64,000 nt of DNA from Sinomonas cellulolyticus (lineage in GTDB: Bacteria > Actinomycetota > Actinomycetes > Actinomycetales > Micrococcaceae): the NCBI RefSeq assembly GCF_014656475.1, contig NZ_BNCM01000003.1:310001-374000 (forward strand), given 5' to 3'. Shown one piece after another: positions 26,802 through 35,621 of the stretch. Both the position numbers and the translations under genes were made by a program. The notes beneath the pieces were generated by a model. That model saw nothing but the letters and a program-made list of their open reading frames with translations, did no database searches and was not told the origin of the DNA. How positions within the stretch are numbered: the stretch's first letter is position 1; every line of letters starts with the position of its first letter.

Positions 26802-28079
26802 GTGGGCAGGGCGGCCAGCACGGCGGCGGGAGTGAAGGCCCGCGGCCTTCAGGGCCGATGGGCCTTCCTGCTGAGCGTGCTCGGTCCTGCCTTCGTCGCC
26901 TCGGTGGCCTACGTGGATCCCGGCAACGTCGCGGCGAACCTCACCGCCGGCGCGAGGTACGGCTACCTGCTCGTCTGGGTCCTCGTCGCAGCAAACCTCA
27001 TGGCGATGCTGATCCAGTACCTCTCCGCCAAGCTCGGCGTCGTCACCGGCCGGACGCTCCCCGAACTCCTCGGAAAGCGACTGCGGCCCGCAGGCCGGAG
27101 ACTGTTCTGGATGCAGGCGGAGGTGGTGGCCCTCGCGACGGATCTGGCCGAAGTCGTCGGCGGAGCGGTCGCCCTGCGGCTGCTCTTCGGCGTGCCGCTC
27201 CCCCTCGGTGCCCTCGCCGTCGGCGTGGTGTCCATGGGAATTCTCGCCATCCAGGACTTCCGCACCCAGCAGAAGTTTGAGATGGCCATCGTCGGCCTGC
27301 TCACCGTCATCACCGTCGGGTTCCTCGCCGGCCTCGCACTGAGCCCGCCCTCCCCGGCCGGCGTCGTAGGCGGTCTCCTCCCCCGGTTCGACGGCGCAGA
27401 CTCAGTCCTCCTCGCCGCCTCGATGCTCGGGGCCACCGTCATGCCGCACGCCATCTACGTCCATTCGGCACTCTCACGGGACCGGCACCGGCCCGATCCG
27501 CACACCGCCGTGTCCGAACGCGCCATCCGCCGCCTTCTGCGCGGGACGCGGGTGGACGTGGTCAGCGCCCTCGGCGTCGCCGGCGTGGTCAACCTCGGCA
27601 TGCTGCTCCTCGCGGCCGCAACATTGGGTGGGGTCGACGGCACGGACTCGATCGAGGGGGCCCACGCCGCGATCGAGCATGCGCTCGGCCAGGGAGTCGG
27701 CGTCGCCTTCGCGGTCGGTCTTCTCGCGAGCGGACTCGCATCGACGTCCGTCGGATCGTATGCGGGCGCCACGATCATGGAGGGCCTCCTCGAGCGCCGC
27801 ATCCCCCTGCTCCTGCGTCGGGCAATCACCCTGGTTCCCTCCGTCGTCGTGCTCGCGCTCGGCGTGGATCCCACCTGGGCGCTCGTGGTGAGCCAGGTTG
27901 TCCTCAGCTTCGGCATCCCCTTCGCGCTCATCCCGCTCATCCGCCTCAGCACCTCGCCCGCCGTCATGGGAGGCTTCACCCTCAGGCTGCCCCTCGTGGT
28001 CGGATCCTGGCTGAGCGCAGGTTTCGTCGTGGTCCTGAACATCGTGCTGCTCTGGCTGACGCTCTCAGGCAGCGGCTGA
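26802..28079 (+). CDS. mntH: Nramp-family Mn2+/H+ symporter MntH
   Basis: A 425-residue natural-resistance-associated macrophage protein homologue with about eleven hydrophobic segments. The metal-binding DPGN motif of TM1 is present (VAYVDPGNVAANL), and TM6 has the VMPHAIYVHSAL motif with the usual Met/His pair. These select Mn2+ and related ions. The GTG at 26802 is chosen because AGGAGG (26792-26797) lies four bases upstream; an ATG at 26781 adds seven residues without a site. A MntR-type operator precedes it and mntR follows 21 bases later. Confidence 0.92.
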   Translation: MGRAASTAAGVKARGLQGRWAFLLSVLGPAFVASVAYVDPGNVAANLTAGARYGYLLVWVLVAANLMAMLIQYLSAKLGVVTGRTLPELLGKRLRPAGRRLFWMQAEVVALATDLAEVVGGAVALRLLFGVPLPLGALAVGVVSMGILAIQDFRTQQKFEMAIVGLLTVITVGFLAGLALSPPSPAGVVGGLLPRFDGADSVLLAASMLGATVMPHAIYVHSALSRDRHRPDPHTAVSERAIRRLLRGTRVDVVSALGVAGVVNLGMLLLAAATLGGVDGTDSIEGAHAAIEHALGQGVGVAFAVGLLASGLASTSVGSYAGATIMEGLLERRIPLLLRRAITLVPSVVVLALGVDPTWALVVSQVVLSFGIPFALIPLIRLSTSPAVMGGFTLRLPLVVGSWLSAGFVVVLNIVLLWLTLSGSG

Positions 28080-28100
28080 GGGAGACACTAGGGTGGACGT

Positions 28101-28823
28101 GTGAAGAGCCGGCTCTCCTCCTCGACCGAGGACTACCTGAAGACGATCTATGCCTTCACCGAGTGGCAGGACACCCCGATCACGCCCTCCCAGCTCGCGG
28201 CACGGTTGGGGGTGGCGAACTCCTCGGTGTCGGAGATGGTGCGCAAGCTCAAGGACCTGGGCCTCGTGGACCACCGCCCGTACGGCGCAGTGCGGCTCAC
28301 CGAGGAGGGCCAGCGCGTGGCGCTGACGATGGTCCGGCGCCACCGCCTGCTCGAGACGTTCCTCGTCACGGAGCTGGGCTACGGCTGGGACGAGGTGCAC
28401 GTCGAGGCGGAGCTTCTCGAGCATGCCGTCTCGGACCTCTTCGTCGAGCGGCTCGACGCCAAGCTCGGCAGGCCATCGCATGATCCGCACGGTGACCCCA
28501 TCCCCACGGGAAGCGGCCACGTCCCCCGGATCGAAGCTCACCGCCTGGACGAGCTGGACCCAGGGCATGAGGGAACGATCACCCGCATCAGCGACGAGAA
28601 CCCGGAGCTGCTGCGGTACCTCGCCGGCGAGCGGATCGAGCTGGGAACCGATCTCACGGTCGTCCGGCGCAAGCCGTTCGGCGGCCCACTCGTGATCCGT
28701 CTCGGCCACGGCGAGGCAGCCCGGGACTTCGATGTGGCGGTCGAGGTCGGAGACGCCGTCTGGGTGCACAGTGACCGCACCCATCCTGGCTGCACGCTCG
28801 AGCAGACCGACACCACGGACTGA
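28101..28823 (+). CDS. mntR: DtxR-family manganese-responsive repressor MntR
   Basis: A 240-residue metal-dependent repressor. The N-terminal winged helix is TEDYLKTIYAFTEW, SQLAARLGVANSSVSEMVRKLKDLGLV. The dimerisation/metal-binding part has MVRRHRLLETFLVTELGYGWDEVHVEAELLEHAVSD, including the His/Glu ligands of the DtxR family, and a C-terminal SH3-like FeoA domain (HEGTITRISDENPELLRYL). Adjacency to mntH points to manganese rather than iron. The start is a GTG with a weak ribosome-binding site; it is likely co-transcribed with mntH. Confidence 0.88.
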   Translation: MKSRLSSSTEDYLKTIYAFTEWQDTPITPSQLAARLGVANSSVSEMVRKLKDLGLVDHRPYGAVRLTEEGQRVALTMVRRHRLLETFLVTELGYGWDEVHVEAELLEHAVSDLFVERLDAKLGRPSHDPHGDPIPTGSGHVPRIEAHRLDELDPGHEGTITRISDENPELLRYLAGERIELGTDLTVVRRKPFGGPLVIRLGHGEAARDFDVAVEVGDAVWVHSDRTHPGCTLEQTDTTD

Positions 28824-28880
28824 TCACCCGGACCGGCCTGCGGACTGGCTTTGCCGGCCAGCCGGCACATCGGTCGCGGG

Positions 28881-29285
28881 CTAAACGCGGCTCCTGAGCC
28901 AGAACGCGAGGCCCGCGTCCACCACCGCCACGGCGATCATCGCCGCGCCGAGGGCCTGCCCCACGGCGAGGAGCCCCGCGCCCGCGGCGATGAACAGCGC
29001 CAGCGCGGCCACGGGCCTCCACGGCCACGGGATCCTCCGCGGCGCCCGCGGCGCCACGAAGACCGCCCACACGCCGACGAACACGGCCGCCACGCCGAGG
29101 CCGAGCGCAAGGCCGCCCACGCCATGGATGAGCCTGCTGCCGATGTACCAGAAGGCCGCGAGAGCAGCCACCTCCAGGAGGAAGGCCAGCGCAGCGTGCA
29201 GCACGCCCCACGGCCCCTGTTGCACCTCAGGGTCGACCGCAGGCCTGCGCCGGGCATCGCTGCGCCGGGTCGGTTCACTGGTCAT
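28881..29285 (-). CDS. Small membrane protein, YrdB/DUF2568-like
   Basis: A 134-residue protein with four hydrophobic segments (LHAALAFLLEVAALAAFWYIG, LGLGVAAVFVGVWAVFVAP, VAALALFIAAGAGLLAVG, MIAVAVVDAGLAFWL). The layout, including FWYIGS and WAVFVAP, fits the DUF2568/YrdB family of unknown function. A 30-residue Arg/Pro-rich N-terminus precedes it. Its start overlaps the end of the MFS gene by 11 bases, so it is translated from the same transcript. Confidence 0.7.
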   Translation of the reverse strand: MTSEPTRRSDARRRPAVDPEVQQGPWGVLHAALAFLLEVAALAAFWYIGSRLIHGVGGLALGLGVAAVFVGVWAVFVAPRAPRRIPWPWRPVAALALFIAAGAGLLAVGQALGAAMIAVAVVDAGLAFWLRSRV

Positions 29286-30726
29286 GGGTCCGCTCCGTCC
29301 GAGTCGGCTCGCCTGTGCGCGGGTTCGGTGGGACGATCCTAGCGCTCGGGATCCAGGCCGCAGACGTCGCCGCGGCCGCGGCGAGCAGCGCTGCGGTGGC
29401 CGCGGCCCCGCGGCGGAACCCCGCGTCGTCGAGCGTCCCGCCCGTGATGGCGCCGGATGCAGCGATGGCGACCAGCGAGGCGACCCGTGCGACCGCGTTG
29501 TTCACGGCGGATCCGACGCCCTCCGAGCCCGGCGGGACGGCGCCGAGCACCGTGGCCGTCAGGGGCGCGACCATGACGGCGAGGCCGATCCCGAGGAGGA
29601 CCATCGGTCCGAAGACGTTGGTCCAGTAGGCCAGCGGCGGAGTGGACAGCGCCAGCCACGCGAAGCCGGCCGCCGCGAGGGCTGGCCCGGCTGCCATGGG
29701 CAGCCGCGGCCCCGTGCGGGCAGCGACGCGTGCCACGCGGCTCGAGAGGAAGAGCATCGGAAGGGTGGCCGGGAGCATGGCCAGGCCCGCGGCGAAGGCG
29801 GTGAGTCCCATGCGCTGCTGGAGGTACAGGCCCACGAGGAACGAGCCGAGTCCGAGCGCTCCGTAGGCCCAGAGGGTGGCCGCGTTCCCCGCTGCGAAGG
29901 CCCGCTCCCGGAACAGGCCCAGCGGAAGCTGGGGGGACCGCGCGCGCCGCTGCCGCAGCACGTAGGACGCCGTGGCAGTAATGCCGACGGCAAGGGAGCC
30001 GACCACCGCGGGATGGTCCCAGCCCAGCTGGGACTGCCAGATCAGGCCGAGCACGAGGCCCCCGAGACCTGCCACGCTGAGGGCAGCGCTCACGACGTCG
30101 AACGGTCCCGTCCGCCTCGCGGGCGGCGGGGCGGTGCGGCCCAGCACGAGCAGCGGGCGGGCCAGGACGGCGGCCGGTATGAGGTTGACGAGGAAGACGA
30201 ACCGCCAGCTGCCCAGCGTGACGATGGCACCTCCGACGAAGGGACCGGCCACGGACGCAGCCGCCGTCCACGCCGTCCACCTCGCAATGAGCCGCATCCT
30301 CGCGGGACCGGCGGTCGAGGCGGTGATGAGCGCGAGGGCGCTGGGCGTGATGACAGCGCCCGCGGCGCCTTGGAGGATGCGTGCCGTCACGAGGACCGCG
30401 CCCGTGGGGGCCAGCCCGCACGCCACCGAGGTCAGGGTGAAGACGGCGGCACCCGTGAGGAGGAGCCGTTCGATGCCGTACCGGTCCGCGAGCGCGCCCG
30501 CGGCGAGGATCAGCGCACCGAGGGTCAGCAGGTATCCGTCCACGACCCACTGCTGCAGCACGAGCCCTCCGCCGAGCTCGCGCTGGATGGCAGGGAGGGC
30601 TAGCGAGACTCCCGTCGAGTCCACGATGACGAGGCAGCTCGATGTCACGGCCGCGAGGAGGACGCGCCGTGGGCTGCTCCGGCCGGCAACGCTCACACGC
30701 CCATCCTCGGGGGTCCGAGCGCTCAA
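29275..30726 (-). CDS. MFS drug-type exporter (DHA2-like, 14-TM type)
   Basis: A 483-residue major facilitator with about 13 or 14 hydrophobic segments. The early motif SSCLVIVDSTGVSLALPAIQRELG with the conserved Asp in TM1 and GALADRYGIERLLL (motif A) are typical of the DHA2 family of proton-coupled drug efflux pumps. The conserved motif C-like stretch AASVAGPFVGGAIV is also present. The stop overlaps a small membrane-protein gene. Substrate unknown; no regulator is adjacent. Confidence 0.82.
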   Translation of the reverse strand: MSARTPEDGRVSVAGRSSPRRVLLAAVTSSCLVIVDSTGVSLALPAIQRELGGGLVLQQWVVDGYLLTLGALILAAGALADRYGIERLLLTGAAVFTLTSVACGLAPTGAVLVTARILQGAAGAVITPSALALITASTAGPARMRLIARWTAWTAAASVAGPFVGGAIVTLGSWRFVFLVNLIPAAVLARPLLVLGRTAPPPARRTGPFDVVSAALSVAGLGGLVLGLIWQSQLGWDHPAVVGSLAVGITATASYVLRQRRARSPQLPLGLFRERAFAAGNAATLWAYGALGLGSFLVGLYLQQRMGLTAFAAGLAMLPATLPMLFLSSRVARVAARTGPRLPMAAGPALAAAGFAWLALSTPPLAYWTNVFGPMVLLGIGLAVMVAPLTATVLGAVPPGSEGVGSAVNNAVARVASLVAIAASGAITGGTLDDAGFRRGAAATAALLAAAAATSAAWIPSARIVPPNPRTGEPTRTERTHDQ

Positions 30727-31640
30727 TGCCAGACGTCGGTGACAGGCTCAGTGGCGGCGGCCTGAGCGAGGAGTGGCAGTCCCTCGGCCGCCTCGACGGT
30801 CGCGAGCAGACGGTAGTGATCGATCGGCTCGCTGTACTTTCCGGCCGTGACGTGTTCTCCGCTGAAAATGGTTGCGATGTGGTTCTGGAAGTGGCTGTCG
30901 TCCTCGTCCCACGTGACGATCAGGAGACTGTTGTGCGTGCGCGCCCACTTGGCGTAGGCATCGAGGTTGTCGCGGAGCCAGGTGTCGCCCTGGCTGACGC
31001 TGCCATTGTGCATGTCGTTGGCGAGGTTCGGCACCACGATGGAGACGGTCGGGAGCGTTGCGAAGTCGTGGGGAAACGCGCTGAAGGGCTGGCTCGAGGA
31101 GGCCGGCACCGCGGGGAAGTCGGTCCACGGGGCGTGCTTGCGGGCATAGTCGCCCGAGGAGCACCCTTGGTAGCCGGTGCTGGGCAGGCTCTCCGCGAAG
31201 CCGCCGAAGGTCATTCCCGCCTTGATGAGCTGGGATCCGAGGCTGTCTGCTCCGAAGGAGTGCGGGCAGGAGTCGTCGGTGACGCCCTGGGTGGAGCCGG
31301 AGAAGAGGGCGAGGTAGTTGGGTTCGCTCGGGTGTGCGACGCCGGTGGCCTGAGTGAAGAGGGCTCCGCCGGCCGCGAGGGAATTGATGTAGGGCGCGTC
31401 CGAGCGGCCCATCACATCGTCGAACGACTTGTTCTCCTCGACGACGATCACGATGTGGTCGGGCCGCGGAATCGCCCCCGGGGAGGCGCTGCGTGCGGCA
31501 GGAGTGCTCGAAGGCGCTGCTGCCGGCGTGCCGGCGGATCCCGTGCACCCGGTGAGCGCCACGGAGCAGAGGGCCGCCAAGAGCACTGGCACGCGCACCG
31601 CGGCCGCCAGGGCTGGCCTTCGGGGCCGCATGCCGTCCAT
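30723..31640 (-). CDS. Secreted alkaline-phosphatase/phosphoesterase-family lipoprotein
   Basis: A 305-residue protein with a signal peptide ending in a lipobox (ALTGC, Cys about 32). The mature part is a phosphoesterase-family (phospholipase C/acid-phosphatase AcpA-like) domain: HIVIVVEENKSFDDVMG at the start of the catalytic core, HPSEPNYLALFSGST with the metal-binding or nucleophile region, and LIVTWDEDDSHFQNH with acidic metal ligands, then HYRLLATVE. It probably cleaves phosphate esters outside the cell. The start could be the Met four codons in. Its stop overlaps the MFS gene start. Confidence 0.78.
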   Translation of the reverse strand: MDGMRPRRPALAAAVRVPVLLAALCSVALTGCTGSAGTPAAAPSSTPAARSASPGAIPRPDHIVIVVEENKSFDDVMGRSDAPYINSLAAGGALFTQATGVAHPSEPNYLALFSGSTQGVTDDSCPHSFGADSLGSQLIKAGMTFGGFAESLPSTGYQGCSSGDYARKHAPWTDFPAVPASSSQPFSAFPHDFATLPTVSIVVPNLANDMHNGSVSQGDTWLRDNLDAYAKWARTHNSLLIVTWDEDDSHFQNHIATIFSGEHVTAGKYSEPIDHYRLLATVEAAEGLPLLAQAAATEPVTDVWH

Positions 31641-31706
31641 GCCGCTACTCTCGTCCCATGTGCTGGCTTTGCACCCCCCGACACGCTGGGAACTCCGTGA
31701 CAGAAA

Positions 31707-31738
31707 GAGCGCCCCCGGTCCGAGGACCGAGGGCGCTC
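31707..31738 (-). terminator. Intrinsic terminator of ssrA
   Basis: On the minus strand a GAGCGCCC-rich stem of about 14 base pairs with a three-base loop is followed by CTTTCTGT. It starts nine bases past the tmRNA 3' end. Confidence 0.8.
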
Positions 31739-31746
31739 ACGCAGGG

Positions 31747-32112
31747 TGGAGATGGGGGGAATTGAACCCCCGTCCGGTGCGGCTTTGCCAGGTATTCTCC
31801 GGGCGCAGTGTGCGTTGGGATTTCTCGGCCCCAGCCATCATGCACACCAGTGGCTGACCCGGGCCCAGTCGCCTTGAAGTCCCAGCAGCCCCGACGACGA
31901 GGGCTGCCAGCAGTGGCTATCTAGATGACGCCAGGATCCGGGACGATAGCAATCCCGGGCTGACGGACTTGCTCGCTACTTAGGCAGCGAGGGCGAAGTC
32001 AGTGCGCTTAGAGTTGGCACTTATTGGTTTGCAGAGAGCGTTGACGAGATGACTCTGCATCCTCGGCCCGCTTCCCCTGTCTCGACCTACACCGTCGAAA
32101 CCGATCATCCCC
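31747..32112 (-). ncRNA. ssrA: Transfer-messenger RNA (ssrA)
   Basis: The tRNA-like ends are visible on the minus strand. The 5' end is GGGGATGATCGGTTTCGACG, and the 3' end has the T-arm GGACGGGGGTTCAATTCC with acceptor CATCTCC. The seven-base acceptor pairs 5' GGGGATG with CATCTCC with one G-T pair. CCA is not fully encoded. The tag reading frame lies at 31980-32018 and gives ANSKRTDFALAA then TAA. With SmpB it rescues stalled ribosomes. The smpB gene is about 1.5 kb upstream with a GH3 gene between. Confidence 0.95.
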
Positions 32113-32261
32113 GTATGTGGTTGTCAAACCGCTCCGAGCCGCTACGCTCGGGCCCGGCAGCTGCGTGCACCGCCGGAGCACCCAGTATAGCGCGGGGGGC
32201 CGCTGCACTATTCCCGCCTCGCGGAGTTTCCCCCCGACACTGGCTGGGAGGTGCCTCTGGC

Positions 32262-33608
32262 TCACCGGGGCAGGAGCCCGGCCCTGTCCTTGGCCTCGAG
32301 CACGGCCAGGGCGGCCGCGTTGAGGGTACGGGCAAAGGCCGGATCGGAGCGCGCCCGGTCCACCATCCCCTGCCACAGACGCGGCGCGGTCTGGGCGTTG
32401 GTGCACAGCACCATGGTCCCGCCCGCCGCGAGGAACCCGACGCCCCGCTGCTCGGGGGCAGTGCTGGAAAGCTGCACGGCATCGCACACGTCGTCAGAGA
32501 CGACGATCCCGCGGAACCCGAGGTCGCCGCGGAGCATCCCCCCGATGACCGTGGGCGAGAAGACGGCGTCGTTCTCAGGGTCAATCGCCGGGTAGCGCGC
32601 GTTGGAGATCATCATCCACTGGACGCCGGCGCGGACTGCGTCCGCGAAGGGCGCCACGTAGGGGTCGTGGCGGCCCGTGGTGCCGTCCGCGACGCCGGCG
32701 GCGGTGTCCGTGTTGGCGGTCACCCGGCCGAGGCCGGGGAAGTGCTTGGGGACCGCGGCGACCCCGGCGTCCGCCATGCCGTGGGCGAAGGCGATGCCAT
32801 GGGCGGAAACGGTCTGGGGGCTGTACCCGAACTCGCGCTGGAAGCGGCCGATCGGCGCATTCTGGGGAGCGAAGGCCGCGGACGGCACGGTGTCCATGAC
32901 GGGCGCGAGATTGACGTTCACCCCGGCCGCGGCCAGCTCCCTGCCCCAGGCTGCGGCCGACGCCCTGAGCGCACCGGCATCCATGGAGCCCTGGGCGAGG
33001 GCCGTGGGCATCTCGGAGAAGCCTGGACCCCGCAGGATCTGGACCTGGCCGCCCTCCTGGTCCGTCGCGACGAAGGGAGCAGCCCCGCCGGATCCCCGGA
33101 CCGCTTCCCCCTTGAGCGCGGCGACGACGCCCGCCACAGCGTTCGCACCGGCAGTCGTCCGTCCCTTCAGGAAGACGTTGCCCACGTGCAGCCGCCCCAC
33201 CGCATCTCGGACTGCGGCATCCGGCCCAGCCACGGGCGAGCCGACCATCATCACCTGGCCTGCCCGCTGTTCGAGGCTCATGGAGGCCAGGAGCGTCGCT
33301 GCGCGGCTGGCGGGCGCGGCGGAACCGGGCGCGGACGACGGCGCGGGGGCACCCGCCGTCGTGGCTGTCGCGGTGGCGCTGGGCGAGCCGCTCGGGCTCG
33401 CCGGCGCCGTCCCCGGGGTCACCCCGTCCGTAGGTGACTGGGAGGGGGAGGCTGGCGGCGCCGTCGTGCTCTCCCCCGTCTGCCCGAGGAGGCGTGGGAA
33501 CGCAAGCGCGGCGACCGCTGCCAGGACTGCGACGATCCCAGCCGCCACGGCGGCCCAGATCCTCACCTTCTGCGCAGCCACGGAGCCTCCCGTTCCCTCG
33601 GTCCCCAC
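32262..33608 (-). CDS. Glycoside hydrolase family 3 (beta-N-acetylhexosaminidase, NagZ-like), membrane-anchored
   Basis: A 448-residue GH3 enzyme expected to cleave beta-N-acetylglucosamine links in cell-wall material. Residues 15-40 form one hydrophobic signal-anchor, then a long Ser/Thr/Pro/Ala linker. The catalytic domain has VATDQEGGQVQ, the NagZ-type KHFPGLGR and the nucleophile Asp in GIVVSDDVCDA. It sits between smpB and ssrA and ends about 150 bases from the tmRNA start. Substrate specificity is inferred from the KHFPG-H/R pattern. Confidence 0.85.
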   Translation of the reverse strand: MGTEGTGGSVAAQKVRIWAAVAAGIVAVLAAVAALAFPRLLGQTGESTTAPPASPSQSPTDGVTPGTAPASPSGSPSATATATTAGAPAPSSAPGSAAPASRAATLLASMSLEQRAGQVMMVGSPVAGPDAAVRDAVGRLHVGNVFLKGRTTAGANAVAGVVAALKGEAVRGSGGAAPFVATDQEGGQVQILRGPGFSEMPTALAQGSMDAGALRASAAAWGRELAAAGVNVNLAPVMDTVPSAAFAPQNAPIGRFQREFGYSPQTVSAHGIAFAHGMADAGVAAVPKHFPGLGRVTANTDTAAGVADGTTGRHDPYVAPFADAVRAGVQWMMISNARYPAIDPENDAVFSPTVIGGMLRGDLGFRGIVVSDDVCDAVQLSSTAPEQRGVGFLAAGGTMVLCTNAQTAPRLWQGMVDRARSDPAFARTLNAAALAVLEAKDRAGLLPR

Positions 33609-33615
33609 GCGGTCC

Positions 33616-34086
33616 TCAGCGACGGTTGCGCGCCCTCAGCTCGCGGAGCGCCTCGCGCTTGTCCTGTGCCTCTCGCAGGGCCTGCCGCTTGTCGTAGTCC
33701 CGCTTGCCGCGGGCAAGCGCGATCTCGACCTTCGCACGGCCGTCGCTGAAGTACACCTGGAGCGGGACCACAGTGAGGCCGGACTCGTTGACCTTGTGCT
33801 CGATCTTGATCAGCTCGTCCCGGTGCAGGAGGAGCTTGCGCTTGCGCTTGGAAGGGTGGTTGGTCCACGAGCCCTGCGAGTACTCGGGGATGTTGACGGC
33901 CTCGAGCCAGAGCTCGCCCCTGTCGAAGTGGCAGAATCCCTCGGCGAGTGAGATATGTCCTTCGCGCAGGGACTTCACCTCGGTGCCCATGAGCACGAGG
34001 CCCGCTTCCCACGCGTCGATGATCTCGTAGTCGTGCCGGGCCTTTCGGTTGGTGGCCACGACCTTCCGGCCACTCTCTCTGGGCAC
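33616..34086 (-). CDS. smpB: SsrA-binding protein SmpB
   Basis: A 156-residue RNA-binding partner of tmRNA. Typical elements are NRKARHDYEIIDAWEAGLVLMGTEVKSLREG and the C-terminal basic tail RGKRDYDKRQALREAQDKRE, which becomes helical in the mRNA channel. The ATG at 34086 has a GAGGAG about ten bases upstream. A TAGACT -10 lies at 34129-34124. The GH3 gene starts seven bases after its stop. Confidence 0.96.
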   Translation of the reverse strand: MPRESGRKVVATNRKARHDYEIIDAWEAGLVLMGTEVKSLREGHISLAEGFCHFDRGELWLEAVNIPEYSQGSWTNHPSKRKRKLLLHRDELIKIEHKVNESGLTVVPLQVYFSDGRAKVEIALARGKRDYDKRQALREAQDKREALRELRARNRR

Positions 34087-34123
34087 GTCAGAACTCCTCG
34101 GGTTGCGGGGTTTGAATCAGGAT

Positions 34124-34129
34124 AGTCTA
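34124..34129 (-). promoter_or_regulatory. Candidate -10 for smpB
   Basis: On the minus strand TAGACT sits 38 bases before the smpB ATG and overlaps the last codon of the upstream gene. Transcription would start near 34117. The -35 is not recognisable. Confidence 0.35.
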
Positions 34130-35599
34130 CAGCAGGCCCATCGGATCCACCGGGCTGCCGTTGAGCCAGGTCTCGAAGTGCGCGTGGCAGCCCGTGGAGT
34201 TGCCGGTGCTGCCCGAGTACGCGATGAGCTGGCCCTGGGCCACCGACTGTCCTACCGACACCTGCACGCTCGAGTTGTGGTAGTAGACCGTGGTGAGCGA
34301 GTTCCCGTTCACCACGCCGTGGGAGATCATGACCGTGTACCCGCCGCCGCCGTTCGTCCAGCCCGCGGTGGTCACGGTCCCGGCGGCGGGAGCGTAGACG
34401 GGCGTGCCGCAGGGCGCCCCGAAGTCGATGCCGGTGTGCATGTAGCCTCCGGTGCCGTAGAAGTCGATGGTGCCCGGCGGGGTTGCCCGCCATCCGTAGC
34501 CCGACGTGATCGGGATGCCGCGGAACGGATGGATGAGCCCCCAGGAGGACTGGGTGACCGCGGCGGCCTTCGCCTGCCGGGTTTCGGCTGCGGCCTGGTC
34601 GGCAGCCGCCTGAGCCGCCGCCTCAGCTGCCGCCCGCTCCTGCCCCGCCCTGATGGCCGCCTGGCGCGCCTCCTCCGCGCGCTGCGCCGCGATCCGCCGT
34701 TGCTCGGCCTCCCACGCCTCGCGCAGCTTCCGGTCCCGCTCGGCGATCTGCGCCGCGACCTGGTCCTGCTGCGCCTTGACGTCGGCGATCTGCTGCTGGA
34801 TCGCGGGTCGCTGAGCCTCGAGCTCGCGGCTGAGCCGGCCGGTGTCGTCGACCAGCTTGTCCACGGCGGCCTTCTTCGCCGCGGCATCATCCCGGGCAGC
34901 CTGTTCCCTTGCGAGCGCCTCGTCCGCCTTCGCCTTGAGGTCCTTGATCTCCGCCTCGACGGCGTCGAGGCGCGCCTGTGAGTTCACATTCGCCGCGTTC
35001 TGCTGCGACAGCTGCTCGAGGGCGCTGTTCTGGCTCTCCATGACGGTGTCGGCGAGGTCAAGGGAGCCGGTCAGGGAGTCCTTGTCCCCCGAGCCGAGCA
35101 TCACGCCGATGCTCGAGGGCACCCCGCCGGACATATAGGACTCGCTCGCGATCTCGCCGATGAGCTTCTTGGTGCTGTCCATCTTGCCGCGGTCTGCCTC
35201 GATCTGGGCGGTGATCTTCGCCTTGTTCTGCTGGGCGGCATCGACGCGCACGGCAAGGGCGTTGACCTCGTTCGTCGCCGTGGTCACCCTGCCCTGGGCG
35301 TCGAGGAGCGCCTGCTGGGCGCCGGGCAGCTGCGCCTGGTACGTGGCCAGATCCGCGGCCGTCTGCTGGATCTTCCCGTCGAGGAACTCGAGGGACTCCT
35401 TGACGTCCTGGGCGCGCTGCTCCAGCTGGGCCTTCTGGTCGTCGAGGTTGTCCGCTGTTGCCGCGGGGCCGCTGACGGCAGACCCGGTGACCGAGAGGCC
35501 GACCACGAGCGCGACCGTCGCCGAGAGGCCGACGGCGCGGCGGACCGCCGCGCGGACGTTCTGTGGCAGTGCGGCACGTGCCAACGGGGAGCTCATCAT
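34127..35599 (-). CDS. Secreted murein hydrolase activator-type M23 metallopeptidase (EnvC/NlpD-like)
   Basis: A 490-residue exported protein. A signal peptide (VALVVGLSVTGSAVSGPAATA) is followed by a long coiled coil (about 55-330, with heptads such as AQLEQRAQDVKESLEFLDGKIQQ and AEIKDLKAKADEALAREQAA). The C-terminal M23 domain carries HTGIDFGAPCGTPVYA and GCHAHFETW, both zinc-binding motifs (HxxxD and HxH). It lies directly after ftsX, as in many Actinobacteria where this gene is an FtsEX-controlled septal hydrolase. Whether it is active or an activator is not settled by sequence. Confidence 0.88.
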   Translation of the reverse strand: MMSSPLARAALPQNVRAAVRRAVGLSATVALVVGLSVTGSAVSGPAATADNLDDQKAQLEQRAQDVKESLEFLDGKIQQTAADLATYQAQLPGAQQALLDAQGRVTTATNEVNALAVRVDAAQQNKAKITAQIEADRGKMDSTKKLIGEIASESYMSGGVPSSIGVMLGSGDKDSLTGSLDLADTVMESQNSALEQLSQQNAANVNSQARLDAVEAEIKDLKAKADEALAREQAARDDAAAKKAAVDKLVDDTGRLSRELEAQRPAIQQQIADVKAQQDQVAAQIAERDRKLREAWEAEQRRIAAQRAEEARQAAIRAGQERAAAEAAAQAAADQAAAETRQAKAAAVTQSSWGLIHPFRGIPITSGYGWRATPPGTIDFYGTGGYMHTGIDFGAPCGTPVYAPAAGTVTTAGWTNGGGGYTVMISHGVVNGNSLTTVYYHNSSVQVSVGQSVAQGQLIAYSGSTGNSTGCHAHFETWLNGSPVDPMGLL

Positions 35600-35621
35600 C
35601 TGTGGTTCGCCTCCTGCGCGC

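Noticed and set aside
28824..28880. Terminator hairpin between mntR and the DUF2568 gene
   Set aside because: Some short GC pairings exist (CTGGC/GCCAG), but no consistent long stem was found.
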